Positions 43,783 through 54,701 are shown, numbered from the stretch's first letter. The stretch: DNA of 64,000 bases from Nostoc sp. TCL240-02 (GCF_013343235.1 NZ_CP040094.1:3906501-3970500), one strand, 5' to 3'. Notes: a model not told the origin generated them from the letters alone. A program made the numbers and translations.

Positions 43783-45024
43783 TTAGAACGTATACCACTG
43801 TGGGCCAAGCTTATCTGCATCGCCGATAGGATTCTCAACGGCTGTTGTTCCATCTATAGTCCAAATGTTGTCTGAACCTGCGGTCTGATCGCGCCAGTAG
43901 ATATCGGTCTTACCGTCGCCGTTGAAGTCACCAAGGGATGGTGTCAAGGCCGCGTTATTAGCTGGTAAGAAAGCTTCAGTCGAAACTGTTGTACCATCCA
44001 TCAACCAAGCGGTGTTCGCACCTGTGGTTCCATTGTGCCAGAAGATATCGGTCTTGCCATCACCGTTGAAATCGCCAATTTTGGAAGTCCAGGATGAATC
44101 AAGTGTTCCTAAAGCGCCTTCTGTGACTAAGATACCATTCATCGTCCAAACCTTGTTTTCACCGGTTTGAGCGTTTCTCCACAGAATGTCAGTCTTATAG
44201 TCACCGTTGAAATCACCAAGGCTAGCAGTCCAGGCTGCATCTTGGGATTGCAGCGCAAATTCAGTCTTTTGGGCACCATCCATAAACCAAGCGCTGTTAT
44301 CGCCAGTTGTCGCATTGCGCCAGAAAATATCGCTCTTGCCATTGCCATCGAAATCAACAATGGTAGGAGTTAGAGCTGTGTCTGTAGTGTCTAGAACAGT
44401 TGCATTCACAACTGTGGTGCCATCCATCTCCCAAATAGCGTTTTCACCGGTTGTAGCATTATGCCAGAAGATATCGGTTTTGCGATCGCCGTTAAAATCC
44501 CCAATCTGAGGACTCCATGCTGGGTCTACGCTGCTTAAAGAAGCTGCATTAGCAACTTTTGTGCCATCCATCAACACAATGCTGTTCTCACCGGTTGTCT
44601 TATTGCGTAATAAGAAGTCGGTTTTGCCATCACCGTTAAAGTCAGCAATCTTGTAATCATAGGCGGATAGGTCAAATTGACCCAGAGAACCCTGTTCAAG
44701 AACTTTTGTGCCATCCATCAACCGAATGATAATCTCACCGGTTGTAGAATCGACCCAAACTTTATCTGTTTTGCCATCACCGTTGAAATCAGGAGTAATG
44801 GCTGCACTGGTTAGGTAAGGATTAGGATTGGGATTTGATGACGTTTTGACAGGCTGGGTTGCTGGTTCAGTTTGTATTGCTAGTGAGGAACTCTTATTCC
44901 CAAATCCCAAATTAGAATCTATATTTTCAAGAGAAGATGTCAATATTTCTGATTTTTTGAAAGAGTCTGATGCCCATCCAGTTGTATTCAAAGATAAAGG
45001 TGAGGAATTTGTATTTCCAGACAT
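43783..45024 (-). CDS. FG-GAP/VCBS repeat beta-propeller protein
   Basis: A 413-residue protein. After a Ser/Thr-rich 78-residue leader come seven repeats of about 48 residues, each opening with DFNGDGKTD-like calcium-binding sequence and containing an xxxGxNxxWxMDGT-like core. Seven blades are enough for a closed beta-propeller of the integrin-alpha type. Such proteins are normally outside the cell, but no N-terminal signal peptide is present, so type I secretion or another leaderless route is inferred. A function in adhesion or polysaccharide binding is possible, not shown. Confidence 0.83.
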   Translation of the reverse strand: MSGNTNSSPLSLNTTGWASDSFKKSEILTSSLENIDSNLGFGNKSSSLAIQTEPATQPVKTSSNPNPNPYLTSAAITPDFNGDGKTDKVWVDSTTGEIIIRLMDGTKVLEQGSLGQFDLSAYDYKIADFNGDGKTDFLLRNKTTGENSIVLMDGTKVANAASLSSVDPAWSPQIGDFNGDRKTDIFWHNATTGENAIWEMDGTTVVNATVLDTTDTALTPTIVDFDGNGKSDIFWRNATTGDNSAWFMDGAQKTEFALQSQDAAWTASLGDFNGDYKTDILWRNAQTGENKVWTMNGILVTEGALGTLDSSWTSKIGDFNGDGKTDIFWHNGTTGANTAWLMDGTTVSTEAFLPANNAALTPSLGDFNGDGKTDIYWRDQTAGSDNIWTIDGTTAVENPIGDADKLGPQWYTF

Positions 45025-45662
45025 GGTGTATTTTTATGATTGGTTGTTATATTTTTTTAACTTTTTTTGGAAATACTTTTCTGTAACCAAATAACATTTG
45101 CTAGGTTTTCAATATTTCTTTATAACTATTTATTTTTGATAAATGTCAGTCTTTGAAGATAAATGTATGTTTGTTTTAAATTATTTTAAATAAACTTTCA
45201 AGTCTTATACAAGCAATTATCAAATATTCTACTGTAATCTATGTACATATAAATCCAACTTAGCTTGTAACAAGTATACTGAAACTAAAACGTTTTTCCA
45301 TTAAAGCTTTTATATAAAAAATATTGAATCCTTGTCGAAGTCCTATATTCTGATTTATCTGTAAATCAGCCCGATTATTATCTATAGAGTGAATCAATCA
45401 AAAAACAAATATAGTACTTATATTTGTTTTTGGAAATATACGTAGGGTGCGTTATGTCTCTGGCTAACACACCATCTGAAGACTCTGGTACGTGATGCTA
45501 CGCGATAACATACCCTATACATACTTAGATTTTTTCATAAATCAAATCGGATTCCTATATCTACACCATGTTTTTTACAAACTTCTAAATACGTTAATAG
45601 AGAAGCAATCGTTATAGCAGTCCTAATTCATGTAATACTGCCTTCATTTTCTTGATGCTTTT
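45025..45662. other. AT-rich intergenic region
   Basis: No gene is supported. It contains the FG-GAP gene promoter region and a degenerate dispersed repeat at about 45440-45515 (gtagggtgcgttatg ... cgataacataccctat). Confidence 0.5.
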
Positions 45663-46130
45663 TCAATTATGGGCTGAATTCCCATTCTTTTTTATCTTGT
45701 GAGCAAGCTTAGATAAAAAATAACCCTGACCGCCAGCTAGACCTAAATCTGAGCCATCTAACTTAACCCAATAAAAATCAAAAGCTATAGAGTTTTTGCT
45801 AATATTTGAATGCATTTCCCAATATTGCCAAGTAGATGGTGTAGGCTCAGTTAATTCCAGATGATAAACATAACGTTCTTGAATTTCGTCGCGATATGGA
45901 GCCATATTGTATTGATAAATACCCAATAACTCAATAATACGAACTCCTTTAACACCAGATTCTTCATAAATTTCTCGCAGTACAGCTTCAGATGGCTCCT
46001 CGCTCTCTTCAACTGTACCAGCAGGTACTTGCACGCCAGCTTCAGGAAAATCAGTATGTCTAAACACCATTAATTCATCTTTATTGGTTACGTAAGCGAT
46101 CGCTTTTTTTGTTGTCGGTTGAGTGGACAT
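45663..46130 (-). CDS. Nudix hydrolase
   Basis: About 155 residues from the ATG at 46130. An upstream extension of 19 residues to 46187 is possible but is not family-like. The Nudix box is complete: G-x5-E-x7-REIYEESGV within VPAGTVEESEEPSEAVL. It should cleave a nucleoside diphosphate linked to another group, using Mg. The substrate is not predictable. It stands alone between the FG-GAP gene and pepP. Confidence 0.85.
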   Translation of the reverse strand: MSTQPTTKKAIAYVTNKDELMVFRHTDFPEAGVQVPAGTVEESEEPSEAVLREIYEESGVKGVRIIELLGIYQYNMAPYRDEIQERYVYHLELTEPTPSTWQYWEMHSNISKNSIAFDFYWVKLDGSDLGLAGGQGYFLSKLAHKIKKNGNSAHN

Positions 46131-46430
46131 ATTTTCTTGGTGTGTTGTTGAATTTACGGAATACCATAATTTATATAAAATAAACACTTAAAAAGCGATT
46201 TTAATGAATATTCTAAAATATTCGATAAAAATAAGATTTTTGAGTTATTTAAAAGTTAAAAAATATGAATTTTTCAAGACAATTAATTATTATCGAATGA
46301 TTTATGACTTGAGGGGAAACAAATATTGGTTAGAATAACTTAGATTAGCAACTAGCAAGAAGCATAAACTGTGTAGTCGCCAGTTGCCAAAAGTGTAAAA
46401 TAACACAATAATTTAATACATACATCAGCT
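46131..46430. other. divergent promoter region, Nudix gene / pepP
   Basis: AT-rich spacer between two diverging genes; no small gene or clear promoter elements could be supported. Confidence 0.5.
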
Positions 46431-47741
46431 ATGCAAGCAGAATATCGGCAGCGTCGTGAGCAGTTAATGGCAAAAATTGGTGATGGTACAGCCATTTTTC
46501 GCAGTGCGCCAATGGCAGTGATGCACAACGATGTCGAGTATGTTTATCGCCAAGACAGTGATTTCTTCTACCTGACTGGTTTTAATGAACCACAAGCAGT
46601 AGCAGTGTTAGCACCGCATCATTCAGAACATCGGTTTGTGCTGTTTGTCCAACCGAAGGATCGCGAAAAGGAAGTATGGACTGGTTATCTTTCTGGGGTA
46701 GATGCAGCCAAGGAAATTTATGGTGCTGATGAAGCGTACCCCATTAGCGAGTTAGATGAAAAGTTGCCGCAGTATTTGGAAAAAGCCAGCCGCCTTTACT
46801 ATCACTTAGGACGCGATCGCACTTTCAATGACCAAATCCTACGACATTACCAAAGTTTACTGCGGACTTATCCTAAACGCGGTACTGGGCCGATCGCTAT
46901 TGAAGATACTGGGCCTGTCCTCAACAGCATGAGACTAATTAAAAGTGAAGCTGAGTTGGGGTTAATGCGTCAAGCCGTTGCGATCGCAGTCGAAGCACAC
47001 AATTATGCACAAGAAATTGCTGCACCCGGACGTTATGAGTATGAAATTCAAGCGGAGATGGAACGGATATTTCGAGTCCGGGGTGGAATGGGGCCAGCTT
47101 ATCCTTCGATTGTGGCTTCTGGGGTGAATGCTTGTGTACTGCATTACATTGAAAATAATCGTCAAATGCAGGATGGAGAATTACTGCTAATTGATGCCGG
47201 TTGTGCTTACGGTTATTACAACTCGGATATTACGCGGACATTTCCTGTTGGGGGTAAATTTACGTCAGAGCAAAAGACACTGTATGAGATTGTACTAGAA
47301 GCGCAAAAACAAGCGATCGCTCAAATTAAACCAGGTAATCCCTTCAAATTAGTTCACGATACAGCAGTGCGCGTTATCACGGAAGGTTTAGTTGAACTTG
47401 GCATTCTCAAAGGTGAAATTGATAAGTTAATTGAAGAAGAGAAATATAAGCCATATTATATGCATCGCACCAGTCATTGGTTAGGTTTGGATGTCCATGA
47501 TGTGGGAGTTTACCAGCACGGTGAAGATAAACCGCAGATTTTACAACCAGGTCAAATTTTGACGGTGGAACCGGGACTATATATTGTGCCTGACACCAAA
47601 CTAGCAGAAGACCAGCCACAGACCGATCCTCGATGGGTTGGTATTGGTATTCGGATTGAGGATGATGTGTTAGTTACACCTGATGGACATGAGGTGTTAA
47701 CTGCGGGAGTTCCCAAGGCAATAGATGAAGTGGAAAGATAA
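46431..47741 (+). CDS. pepP: Xaa-Pro aminopeptidase (aminopeptidase P)
   Basis: A 436-residue M24 peptidase of the usual length. The N-terminal regulatory domain begins YRQRREQLMAKIG and includes VMHNDVEYVYRQDSDFFYLT. The catalytic domain has the two-metal ligands: LLIDAGCAYGYYNSDITR (two Asp), HWLGLDVHDVG (His), TVEPGLYIV (Glu) and GIGIRIEDDVLV (Glu). It removes an N-terminal residue followed by proline from peptides in the cytoplasm. It appears to be a single-gene unit. Confidence 0.92.
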   Translation: MQAEYRQRREQLMAKIGDGTAIFRSAPMAVMHNDVEYVYRQDSDFFYLTGFNEPQAVAVLAPHHSEHRFVLFVQPKDREKEVWTGYLSGVDAAKEIYGADEAYPISELDEKLPQYLEKASRLYYHLGRDRTFNDQILRHYQSLLRTYPKRGTGPIAIEDTGPVLNSMRLIKSEAELGLMRQAVAIAVEAHNYAQEIAAPGRYEYEIQAEMERIFRVRGGMGPAYPSIVASGVNACVLHYIENNRQMQDGELLLIDAGCAYGYYNSDITRTFPVGGKFTSEQKTLYEIVLEAQKQAIAQIKPGNPFKLVHDTAVRVITEGLVELGILKGEIDKLIEEEKYKPYYMHRTSHWLGLDVHDVGVYQHGEDKPQILQPGQILTVEPGLYIVPDTKLAEDQPQTDPRWVGIGIRIEDDVLVTPDGHEVLTAGVPKAIDEVER

Positions 47742-48079
47742 AAATGGGGATGGTGTGTACTAATCTGTCAAGTTTCAATTGATGGGTAAGCAAGTTCGTA
47801 GTAAGGACTTTAGTGCTTACTACAAACTTTTCATTACTATAGAAATGCTAAATGAGTTGTGAAAAATACTTTTTTTAATGAACCGCATACTCCTAGGTCA
47901 AAGCAAGCTACGCGCAGCGTCTCATTAGAGAAGGGCGCATAGACGCGAAGAAAAAGAAGAAGGAGAGGAAAAAGAATTTCACGAATGATTTAGGACTGCT
48001 ACAGCTTGACAAAGTACTAACTATCCCTAAACAAAAATTGCCGACAAGCCATCAGAAGTGAGTTTGATGATATCTCAGA
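47742..48079. other. spacer with hairpin and dispersed repeat
   Basis: It holds a hairpin with 8-bp arms (gtagtaag/cttactac, 47798-47823) that may end pepP. At 47881-47952 there is a degenerate small dispersed repeat containing gctacgcgcagcgtctcatt. No gene seen. Confidence 0.5.
47881..47952. repeat. small dispersed repeat, degenerate copy
   Basis: It shares gaaccgca, cgcgcagcgtctc and ttagagaag with the element at 5126-5183, with an internal insertion of about 20 bases. Confidence 0.55.
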
Positions 48080-48625
48080 TCAAGAACAGCCCTCAACAAA
48101 TTCAACTTCCGGTAGTTTACCTGACCGAAACTGAGTGACACGCTTACCATCAGTCTCGAATACCACACGATAGTTTTGGTCAGCACGGTCTTTCGGAATA
48201 AATGTCAAGTAGTGCCCGCCTTGGACGTATTTATGAGGTGTAACTTTAATTTGTCCTGGGTAAAGAGACTTAATTTGCGCTTCAGTGTCGCCAATTTTTG
48301 CACCTTTGAGTGTAGTAATCTGGTTATTTTCTCGGACATCGACTCTAGAAATGCGACCTTCTGTAACCATGAACGAAAGATTTTTGGGTTGGTTTTGTGG
48401 CTTAACGTAGTAGCAACTGTTATTCGGTGAATCGCCCACTAGCTTAATCCCAGCAGCCTTCGCTGCTTGGGAAACAGTCATCCCAACTCGTACTGTACCG
48501 ATTCCATTGATAAACAGTTTTGCCTGATTGATTAATTTCGCTTTTGCCATAACCGTTCCAACACTTAAAGATGAAAGAGCAAGAGTGAAGGTGGCAAAAG
48601 TCAATAATTTAGTTTTACTATTCAT
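48080..48625 (-). CDS. exported protein of unknown function
   Basis: 181 residues from the ATG at 48625; an in-frame TTG nine bases earlier is less likely. The N-terminus MNSKTKLLTFATFTLALSSL followed by SVGTVMAKA is a clear Sec signal peptide. The mature part has two related-looking segments (GIGTVRVGMTVSQAAKAAGI and GAKIGDTEAQIKSLYPGQIK), each a beta-strand plus helix of the kind seen in small periplasmic lipoprotein-like domains. Two cysteines (one near residue 74, one next to the C-terminus) could form a disulfide. No family was recognised. Confidence 0.7.
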   Translation of the reverse strand: MNSKTKLLTFATFTLALSSLSVGTVMAKAKLINQAKLFINGIGTVRVGMTVSQAAKAAGIKLVGDSPNNSCYYVKPQNQPKNLSFMVTEGRISRVDVRENNQITTLKGAKIGDTEAQIKSLYPGQIKVTPHKYVQGGHYLTFIPKDRADQNYRVVFETDGKRVTQFRSGKLPEVEFVEGCS

Positions 48626-48794
48626 TTGCTGCAAATAAAAAGTGGTTAGATATTTATATATAATACCTATGTTAGCAATTTTAGATTTTTAATCTGCTGA
48701 CTGCTAAAATTTGTCTAATACTTCAATCAAGGCAACAGATTAATATTACGATTGAACTCATGTAAATCGGATTATTAAAGTTATCATAAATCTA

Positions 48795-49721
48795 TCATTT
48801 ATTCCCGCTTACAGAAACTGAAAAAGCACCAATATTGTCGTTATACCAAACATTACAGTTTTTATTGTCGGCGATGTAATTCCAAGCTCTTAGTCGATTC
48901 TGATATTCCTGATGAGCCTTTTCACGTTTCATCTTTTCCGACCAAGAATTGGAGTCTTCGCTCTTCAAAGCAGCTAGACTGAGATAGTATCGAAAATTAT
49001 CATCATTGAATGGTGGAGCATAGACATCCTTCATATCACTCGACAACCAAATGTCATTTACTGTAAGAACTAATTCACCATCAGTTTTAATAGTAAACTC
49101 TTTATTTTCACCAATGTTTTCTATATTTTTTATTTGTTTTGTTGAATCTTTTATTGCTGCTATCAGCATTCCGTATCCATAGTAAGCACCATTTGCGCTT
49201 GGCATAACTGTAGATTTGATTCGATCTCTTGGAAGATCCTCATCAGGATCACTTCCTTCTGGACTAACCCAAGGTGATTCCAGTTTTTCATCTGTCTGTG
49301 CCGCTTTAACAACTCTCTTTAATGAAGTATTCACACGTCCGCTTGCTGTAATTGTTACCTTATCGTTAGCTTTAACCATAATTCCCGTGCTAACCCAGGG
49401 AGTATTTTTCCCTCCAACAGGGTTCAACAAGAGAATTGCATCCTGTTTATTCCCTCTCTTGAGGGTGATATTACCAGCCTTTGTTGTAATTTCAATTTGG
49501 TCAGGACGGGTAATGTAAAGACTAAATGATACAATTGCTCCCACAACGATAATCAAGATACTTATAAGGAGCAAACCATGTTTAGTTCTTAAGAGAAAAG
49601 ATAGAACCTCTAGCCAATTAGTGAAAATAGGCGCTGCAACTTGGTTCTGGGGTGGCAATTGCTGTGCTAAATTTCCTTCTTGACTTGGTGGATCGTTGTT
49701 GGGGGAGGATTGGTCAGGCAT
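48795..49721 (-). CDS. single-pass membrane protein of unknown function
   Basis: 308 residues: a Pro/Gln-rich cytoplasmic leader (1-45), one membrane helix (about 48-70), then a predicted external beta-rich domain. Segments such as TGIMVKANDKVTITASGRVN and ELVLTVNDIWLS resemble the fold of PA-IL/LecA-like sugar-binding domains, which is only a guess from pattern. It is downstream of ftsH on the same strand, but a strong terminator separates them. Confidence 0.6.
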   Translation of the reverse strand: MPDQSSPNNDPPSQEGNLAQQLPPQNQVAAPIFTNWLEVLSFLLRTKHGLLLISILIIVVGAIVSFSLYITRPDQIEITTKAGNITLKRGNKQDAILLLNPVGGKNTPWVSTGIMVKANDKVTITASGRVNTSLKRVVKAAQTDEKLESPWVSPEGSDPDEDLPRDRIKSTVMPSANGAYYGYGMLIAAIKDSTKQIKNIENIGENKEFTIKTDGELVLTVNDIWLSSDMKDVYAPPFNDDNFRYYLSLAALKSEDSNSWSEKMKREKAHQEYQNRLRAWNYIADNKNCNVWYNDNIGAFSVSVSGNK

Positions 49722-49809
49722 TTATTCTTCTGTACATACTAGAGATTTTTACTTAGCATGACGCAATTTGAAGTTTTCTTATTTCATAAACTACAAAATT
49801 TCACATAAA

Positions 49810-49839
49810 AAATGAGGATGATACATACCATCCTCATTT
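49810..49839 (-). terminator. ftsH terminator
   Basis: Perfect 11-bp arms aaatgaggatg/catcctcattt with an 8-base loop, followed on the minus strand by TTTTTATG. Confidence 0.75.
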
Positions 49840-49892
49840 AATTTTTTACTTTTTTCTCATTCCCAAACAAAAAGCTGGAAATAAGTCACTTA

Positions 49893-51779
49893 CTACAGTT
49901 GGGGTACGTACTGTTGTTTCTCAGGAACTTCAGCGTACTCAGCCACAATTTGGCGGAATTCTTCGCCGTCAATGGTTTCTTTTTCGATGAGCAAATCGAC
50001 TAAGCGATCGGTGACAGTGCGATGGTCACGGACAATCTTCTTGGCGTTTTCGTAGCATTCTTCCACGATCGCTCGAACTTGTCCATCAATGCGGGAAGCG
50101 ATGGATTCGGAATACTCAGATCGAGTTGTCCAGTCACGACCCAAGAACACTTCACCCTGCTGGCTTTCCAACGACAGTGGCCCTAAGTCGGACATCCCGA
50201 AACGAGTCACCATCTGCCGTGCCATTCCCGATAACTGTTGCAAGTCTCCACCAGCACCAGTTGTCACTTCCGCAGCCCCAAAAATCACCTCTTCGGCGGC
50301 ACGACCACCCAAAGCACCAGTAATCCTGGCTTTCAACTGAGAACGAGAAATTAATCCTTGTTCTTCGTTGGGAGTAAACCAAGTTAAACCTTGTGCTTGT
50401 CCCCGTGGGATTAAGGTAACTTTCTGCACTGGGTCATGGTCTTTTAATAAAGTGCCAACTAAAGCGTGTCCAATTTCATGGTATGCAATTAAGCGCTTGC
50501 TCTTGCTATCCACCAAAGGAGTACCTTCCATCCCCGCAACTACCCGATCCACCGCGTCATCAATTTCGCGAAGGGTGATAGCTTCTTTGCGTCTTCTCGC
50601 AGTGAGAATTGCTGCTTCGTTGAGTAAGTTAGCTAAATCAGCACCAGTGAATCCAGGAGTGCGGCGAGCGATCGCATCCAAGGATACACTAGCGTCTAGT
50701 TTCTTGTTGCGTGAATGGACTTGCAAGATTTCCAAACGCCCTTTAATATCGGGTGCATCAACTGTTACTTGGCGGTCAAAGCGACCAGGACGTAACAAGG
50801 CTGAGTCTAGTACGTCGGGACGGTTGGTAGCAGCAATAATAATGATGCCTGTGTTACCTTCAAACCCGTCCATTTCAGTGAGCAGCTGGTTGAGGGTTTG
50901 CTCTCTCTCGTCGTTACCGCCACCGATACCAGCGCCCCGTTGCCGTCCTACTGCGTCGATTTCATCGATGAAGATGATGCAGGGGGCGTTGTCTTTGGCT
51001 TTTTTGAACAAATCGCGGACACGGGATGCACCCACACCAACGAACATTTCTACAAATTCCGAACCGGAAATACTGAAGAAAGGTACGCCTGCTTCGCCTG
51101 CGATCGCTTTTGCTAATAAAGTTTTACCAGTTCCAGGAGGCCCAACTAACAGCACTCCCTTGGGAATTCGTGCGCCTACAGCAGTAAATCTTTCTGGCTG
51201 CTTCAAGAAAGTGACGACTTCTTGCAGTTCTTCTTTAGCTTCTTCAATCCCAGCTACGTCATCAAATTTGACTCCAGTTTTTGCTTCCATTTGGAAACGC
51301 GCCTTGGATTTGCCAAAGTTCATTGCTTGACCTGGGCCGCCGGGGAGGTTGCTAGAACGCCGGAACAAAAAGAATAACCCAGTAATCAATAAAACTGGAA
51401 ATATGAGATTGCCCAACAATCCCCAGATTGCGCCATCATTCCGCATGGGGTGAGCATCAAAACTAATATCTTTTTCTTTGAGCTTGCTAATTAACTCAGG
51501 TGCGTTAACAGGCAAATCTACCCGCCACCTTTGGACGCGATTTTCGATATCTGGATCGCGGGCTTCGATAATAGCTGTCCTACCGCCTTCGTACAGATCC
51601 ACACTGCTGACGCGATCGCCGTCCAAGTATTCTAGAAAGCGACCATAAGTCATGCGGGTATTGGCTGCATTCTTGCTCATATCAGTAGGAGCGCCTGCAA
51701 AGGCCCCTTGCCAGAAGAAAAAGCCAATTACCAAAGCCGGCAATGTCCAGAGTACTACGACTTTCCAAGAGAATTTCAT
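49893..51779 (-). CDS. ftsH: ATP-dependent zinc metalloprotease FtsH
   Basis: A 628-residue membrane AAA protease. Membrane helices lie at about residues 5-25 and 120-140. The AAA domain has [20 protein letters not shown] and the second-region arginines, and the protease site is [11 protein letters not shown] (HExxH) with a later zinc Asp in [13 protein letters not shown]. Sequence and ends ([31 protein letters not shown]) match the cyanobacterial FtsH2 type, which degrades damaged photosystem II D1 protein in thylakoids as a hetero-hexamer. It seems to be a single-gene unit. Confidence 0.95.
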   Translation of the reverse strand: MKFSWKVVVLWTLPALVIGFFFWQGAFAGAPTDMSKNAANTRMTYGRFLEYLDGDRVSSVDLYEGGRTAIIEARDPDIENRVQRWRVDLPVNAPELISKLKEKDISFDAHPMRNDGAIWGLLGNLIFPVLLITGLFFLFRRSSNLPGGPGQAMNFGKSKARFQMEAKTGVKFDDVAGIEEAKEELQEVVTFLKQPERFTAVGARIPKGVLLVGPPGTGKTLLAKAIAGEAGVPFFSISGSEFVEMFVGVGASRVRDLFKKAKDNAPCIIFIDEIDAVGRQRGAGIGGGNDEREQTLNQLLTEMDGFEGNTGIIIIAATNRPDVLDSALLRPGRFDRQVTVDAPDIKGRLEILQVHSRNKKLDASVSLDAIARRTPGFTGADLANLLNEAAILTARRRKEAITLREIDDAVDRVVAGMEGTPLVDSKSKRLIAYHEIGHALVGTLLKDHDPVQKVTLIPRGQAQGLTWFTPNEEQGLISRSQLKARITGALGGRAAEEVIFGAAEVTTGAGGDLQQLSGMARQMVTRFGMSDLGPLSLESQQGEVFLGRDWTTRSEYSESIASRIDGQVRAIVEECYENAKKIVRDHRTVTDRLVDLLIEKETIDGEEFRQIVAEYAEVPEKQQYVPQL

Positions 51780-52019
51780 CTTAATTTGCCTCTAGATGCC
51801 TCTACAATTCATCAGCTCTAGTAACTTAGTGTTCATTACTCTGTCACTTTAAGCTGTTAAACGGATGTTTATAAATCCATTTTGTTTAATTTGACCTCTT
51901 ATATGCACTGTCATAAGGCAATTAGAGCATTATGGCGATGCCAACAAGAATCTTAATCAAAGTTAACTTAATTTTAATACAAAATCGCACCAGAAAAGAG
52001 AGCGCAACGGAATGCAAGC

Positions 52020-52215
52020 TCATGTTGTTCCAACCAGTGACATAGGGGAAATGAGTGAGCAGGGGAGGCAGGGAGCAGGGGGGGACAAGGGGGAATTATT
52101 GAACAATTGAACAAGTCTCTCTCTTGTCTCCCCCCTCTTCTTTGTCTCCCTTGTCTCTTCTTCATGCCCAATGCCCACTTGCCCTGAGCGGAGCCGAAGG
52201 GATGCCCAATTCCCA
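52020..52215. repeat. purine/pyrimidine-rich and heptameric repeats
   Basis: G-rich tracts (gcaggggggg) face C-rich tracts (gtctcccccc) around gaacaattgaac, then atgcccaatgccca units and a cctgagcggagccgaaggg element. No gene is supported; an open frame of 130 codons across it is not protein-like. Confidence 0.55.
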
Positions 52216-52220
52216 ATTCC

Positions 52221-52715
52221 CTACTTAACTTCTGTAATTTTGAGAGTGTAAGGAAGATATTTACCTTTTTCGTAGGAACCAACCCAAACTTGGTAACTTC
52301 CAGCCAGCCATTCACCAACAATGCCGGCATTTTTGCCATCAAAATCGTCATTACACCAAGTACCACCTGGCCCCTTGATAATTATGGTGGTGTCTTCAGG
52401 ACTTTGGACTTGCAACTTTAGGTAGTCGAATTTACCTGTTAACGCTAATGTGTGGTCTGGTGTTTCATCAACAAATCCAGTACAAGGGCCAGTGACTGTT
52501 TCAGTTCTCCCACCTACTTTACTCCCAGATATTGAACCACCACTCATCCCGCGAACTGTCAGGGGGTCTGGCGAAAACTGGGGACTAATAGTTACATCTC
52601 CAAATATCGTTGGCGCTTCCTGAGCATCAGTCACAGCGTTAACTGTCGATGTGATGAAGAGCGTAACTATCATCAACGATAATCTCATCCCTCTATTGAG
52701 CGCTTTTGTCGGCAT
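52221..52715 (-). CDS. small exported protein with PPC-like domain
   Basis: 164 residues with a signal peptide (RLSLMIVTLFITSTVNAV); an ATG nine codons inside could also be the start. The mature part has GSISGSKVGGRTETVTGPCT, then a beta-rich segment ending in GSYQVWVGSYEKGKYLPYTL, typical of the pre-peptidase C-terminal (PPC) type domains that fold as small beta-sandwiches. Two cysteines (CTGF and WCNDD) could pair. The role outside the membrane is unknown. Confidence 0.7.
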   Translation of the reverse strand: MPTKALNRGMRLSLMIVTLFITSTVNAVTDAQEAPTIFGDVTISPQFSPDPLTVRGMSGGSISGSKVGGRTETVTGPCTGFVDETPDHTLALTGKFDYLKLQVQSPEDTTIIIKGPGGTWCNDDFDGKNAGIVGEWLAGSYQVWVGSYEKGKYLPYTLKITEVK

Positions 52716-52937
52716 TGTAATTACGTTCGCTTCTAAGTGGTTTTGAAGACATGAATTTTACACACCAAGTTCCCAATGTGGGGAGAATTGACTACTATTT
52801 TAGATTTGAAATTGGGGATAATTCATTAGTAATTAGTCAATGATTTTTTGTTCTTATAGTTGCTCTACCTTATGGATAAGGGCACACATTTGTGCGCCCC
52901 TAAAATCTGAAATATTTCTAAAATCTGGAAGTAATCG

Positions 52938-54383
52938 CTACTTAGCTTCTGTTATTGCCCTACTCAAGCGCGACTTGTCTAAACCAATCTGATTTAGTAG
53001 TAACCAAGATTGGATCAAGTCGGGGCCATGAACATCTCCAGTTAAGGCTGCTCGGAGCGATCGCATTACTAAGCCTTTTTTGACTTTTTGCTCTTTCACC
53101 ACTTGTTTGATAATCTCCTGGGCGGCGGCTTCTGACAGTTGCGGCTGATTTTCTAAAGCTGTAACAATCGCCTCAAGGACAGCAGTAGAACCTTCTTGCT
53201 TTAATTGTGTACTGCCTTCTTCGCTAAATTCAACTGTATCGCTAAAAAACAGTTGACCTTGAGCTACTGCATCTACTAAACGAGTCAAACTTTGGCTAAT
53301 TAAAGTTACAAGCTGTTCTAACCAGGCGCGATCACGTCCACCATCAAATTTATAGCCAGCCGCTTCCCAAAAAGGTATGAGTAAATCTGTGAGTTTATCT
53401 ACTGGCGTATGGTGGATATACTGACTGTTTAACCAATCCAGCTTATCCCAGTCAAATTTTGCACCCGCTTTATTTACACGCTCAAAACCAAATTCTTTCG
53501 CTGCTGTTTCTAAAGTAAATATTTCTTGCGTCGAGTCTGGTGGCGACCAACCCAACAATGTCATGTAATTCACCAAGCCTTCAGAGGTAAAGCCCATTTT
53601 CTGAAAGTCAGAAATAGAAGTAACTCCATCCCGCTTAGAAAGCTTGCGCCCTTCCATGTTCAAAATTAGCGGTGTGTGGGAAAACTCTGGAATTTTTGCA
53701 CCCATTGCTTCATACAGCAAAATTTGCTTGGCGGTGTTGGCGATGTGGTCTTCTCCGCGAATGACATGGGTGATTTGCATATCGATGTCATCCACTACAA
53801 CGACAAAGTTATACAGTGGTTGACCGCTACCCTCTTCTGAGGCGCGGGCGATGACCATATCACCACCTAAATCGCTACCTCGCCAAGACATTTTTCCCCT
53901 TACTAGGTCATTCCAGACAATTTCCCGCCCATCTTCGATTTTGAAGCGAATCACATAAGAACGACCTTCTGCTTCATAAGCGGCACGTTGTTCTGGTGTG
54001 AGGTTGCGGTGACGGTTGTCATAGCGGGGAGCTTCACCTCTGGCTTTTTGGGCTTCTCTTAGCGCTTCTAGTTCTTCGCTGGTGGTGTAGCAGCGATAGG
54101 CTAATCCTTGCTCTAACAGTTTTTGTACTGCTTCTTTATAAAGATCCAGGCGTTGGGATTGGAAAAATGGCCCTTCATCCCAGTTCAGTCCTAGCCAGCG
54201 TAGCCCTTCAAGAATATTGTCGGTGTATTCGGGACGCGATCGCTCTAGGTCTGTATCTTCTATTCGCAAGATAAATTTACCGCCGTGGTGACGGGCAAAT
54301 AACCAATTAAATACAGCCGTTCTAGCTGTACCAATGTGTAAATTTCCGGTTGGACTCGGTGCAATACGGACTCTGACAGTCAC
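52938..54383 (-). CDS. gltX: glutamyl-tRNA synthetase
   Basis: 481 residues from a GTG at 54383. An ATG 16 codons upstream (54431) is open, but family similarity starts at [13 protein letters not shown]. Class I motifs are present: HIGT (HIGH type) at the N-terminus and KLSKRDG (KMSKS type) near residue 250. It charges tRNA-Glu, which in cyanobacteria also feeds tetrapyrrole synthesis. It lies directly downstream of tRNA-Asp, separated by that tRNA's terminator. Confidence 0.93.
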   Translation of the reverse strand: MTVRVRIAPSPTGNLHIGTARTAVFNWLFARHHGGKFILRIEDTDLERSRPEYTDNILEGLRWLGLNWDEGPFFQSQRLDLYKEAVQKLLEQGLAYRCYTTSEELEALREAQKARGEAPRYDNRHRNLTPEQRAAYEAEGRSYVIRFKIEDGREIVWNDLVRGKMSWRGSDLGGDMVIARASEEGSGQPLYNFVVVVDDIDMQITHVIRGEDHIANTAKQILLYEAMGAKIPEFSHTPLILNMEGRKLSKRDGVTSISDFQKMGFTSEGLVNYMTLLGWSPPDSTQEIFTLETAAKEFGFERVNKAGAKFDWDKLDWLNSQYIHHTPVDKLTDLLIPFWEAAGYKFDGGRDRAWLEQLVTLISQSLTRLVDAVAQGQLFFSDTVEFSEEGSTQLKQEGSTAVLEAIVTALENQPQLSEAAAQEIIKQVVKEQKVKKGLVMRSLRAALTGDVHGPDLIQSWLLLNQIGLDKSRLSRAITEAK

Positions 54384-54475
54384 AGTTAATTCTCTCTTTC
54401 GCAAAGCATGATAAATGTAGCTTATATTCAAACCCCCAATTCTGGGTCAATCCTTTTGGGGAATTCCAAATCAAA

Positions 54476-54496
54476 AATCACCGAACTTCGGTGATT
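54476..54496 (-). terminator. terminator after tRNA-Asp
   Basis: Perfect 9-bp arms aatcaccga/tcggtgatt with an act loop, followed on the minus strand by TTTTGATTTG, 20 bases after the tRNA 3' end. Confidence 0.7.
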
Positions 54497-54516
54497 CACT
54501 ACTTATAAATTTAGAA

Positions 54517-54590
54517 CGGGACTGACGGGGCTCGAACCCGCAACTTCCGCCGTGACAGGGCGGTGCTCTAACCAATTGAACTACAGTCCC
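54517..54590 (-). tRNA. trnD-GUC: tRNA-Asp (anticodon GUC)
   Basis: The minus strand folds as a 74-base cloverleaf. The acceptor arms are GGGACTG and CAGTCCC with discriminator G, as expected for tRNA-Asp. The D arm begins TAGTTCAATTGGTTAGAGCA. The anticodon stem is CCGCC/GGCGG with loop CTGTCAC, giving GUC. The T arm is GCGGGTTCGAGCCCCGT. CCA is not encoded. Confidence 0.95.
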
Positions 54591-54701
54591 TTGTTTGGTC
54601 AACTTTGCTATTATCACTATTTTTTTTCTGCTTGTCAAGCATTTTGGAGTGGAAAATTAGAAATTATTTTTATCCCGTCTCTCCAATGTGGGAATTTACC
54701 G

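Noticed and set aside
51974..52366. 130-codon open frame on the minus strand
   Set aside because: It overlaps the exported-protein gene and a repeat region, its composition reflects purine/pyrimidine tracts, and no ribosome-binding site or family is visible.
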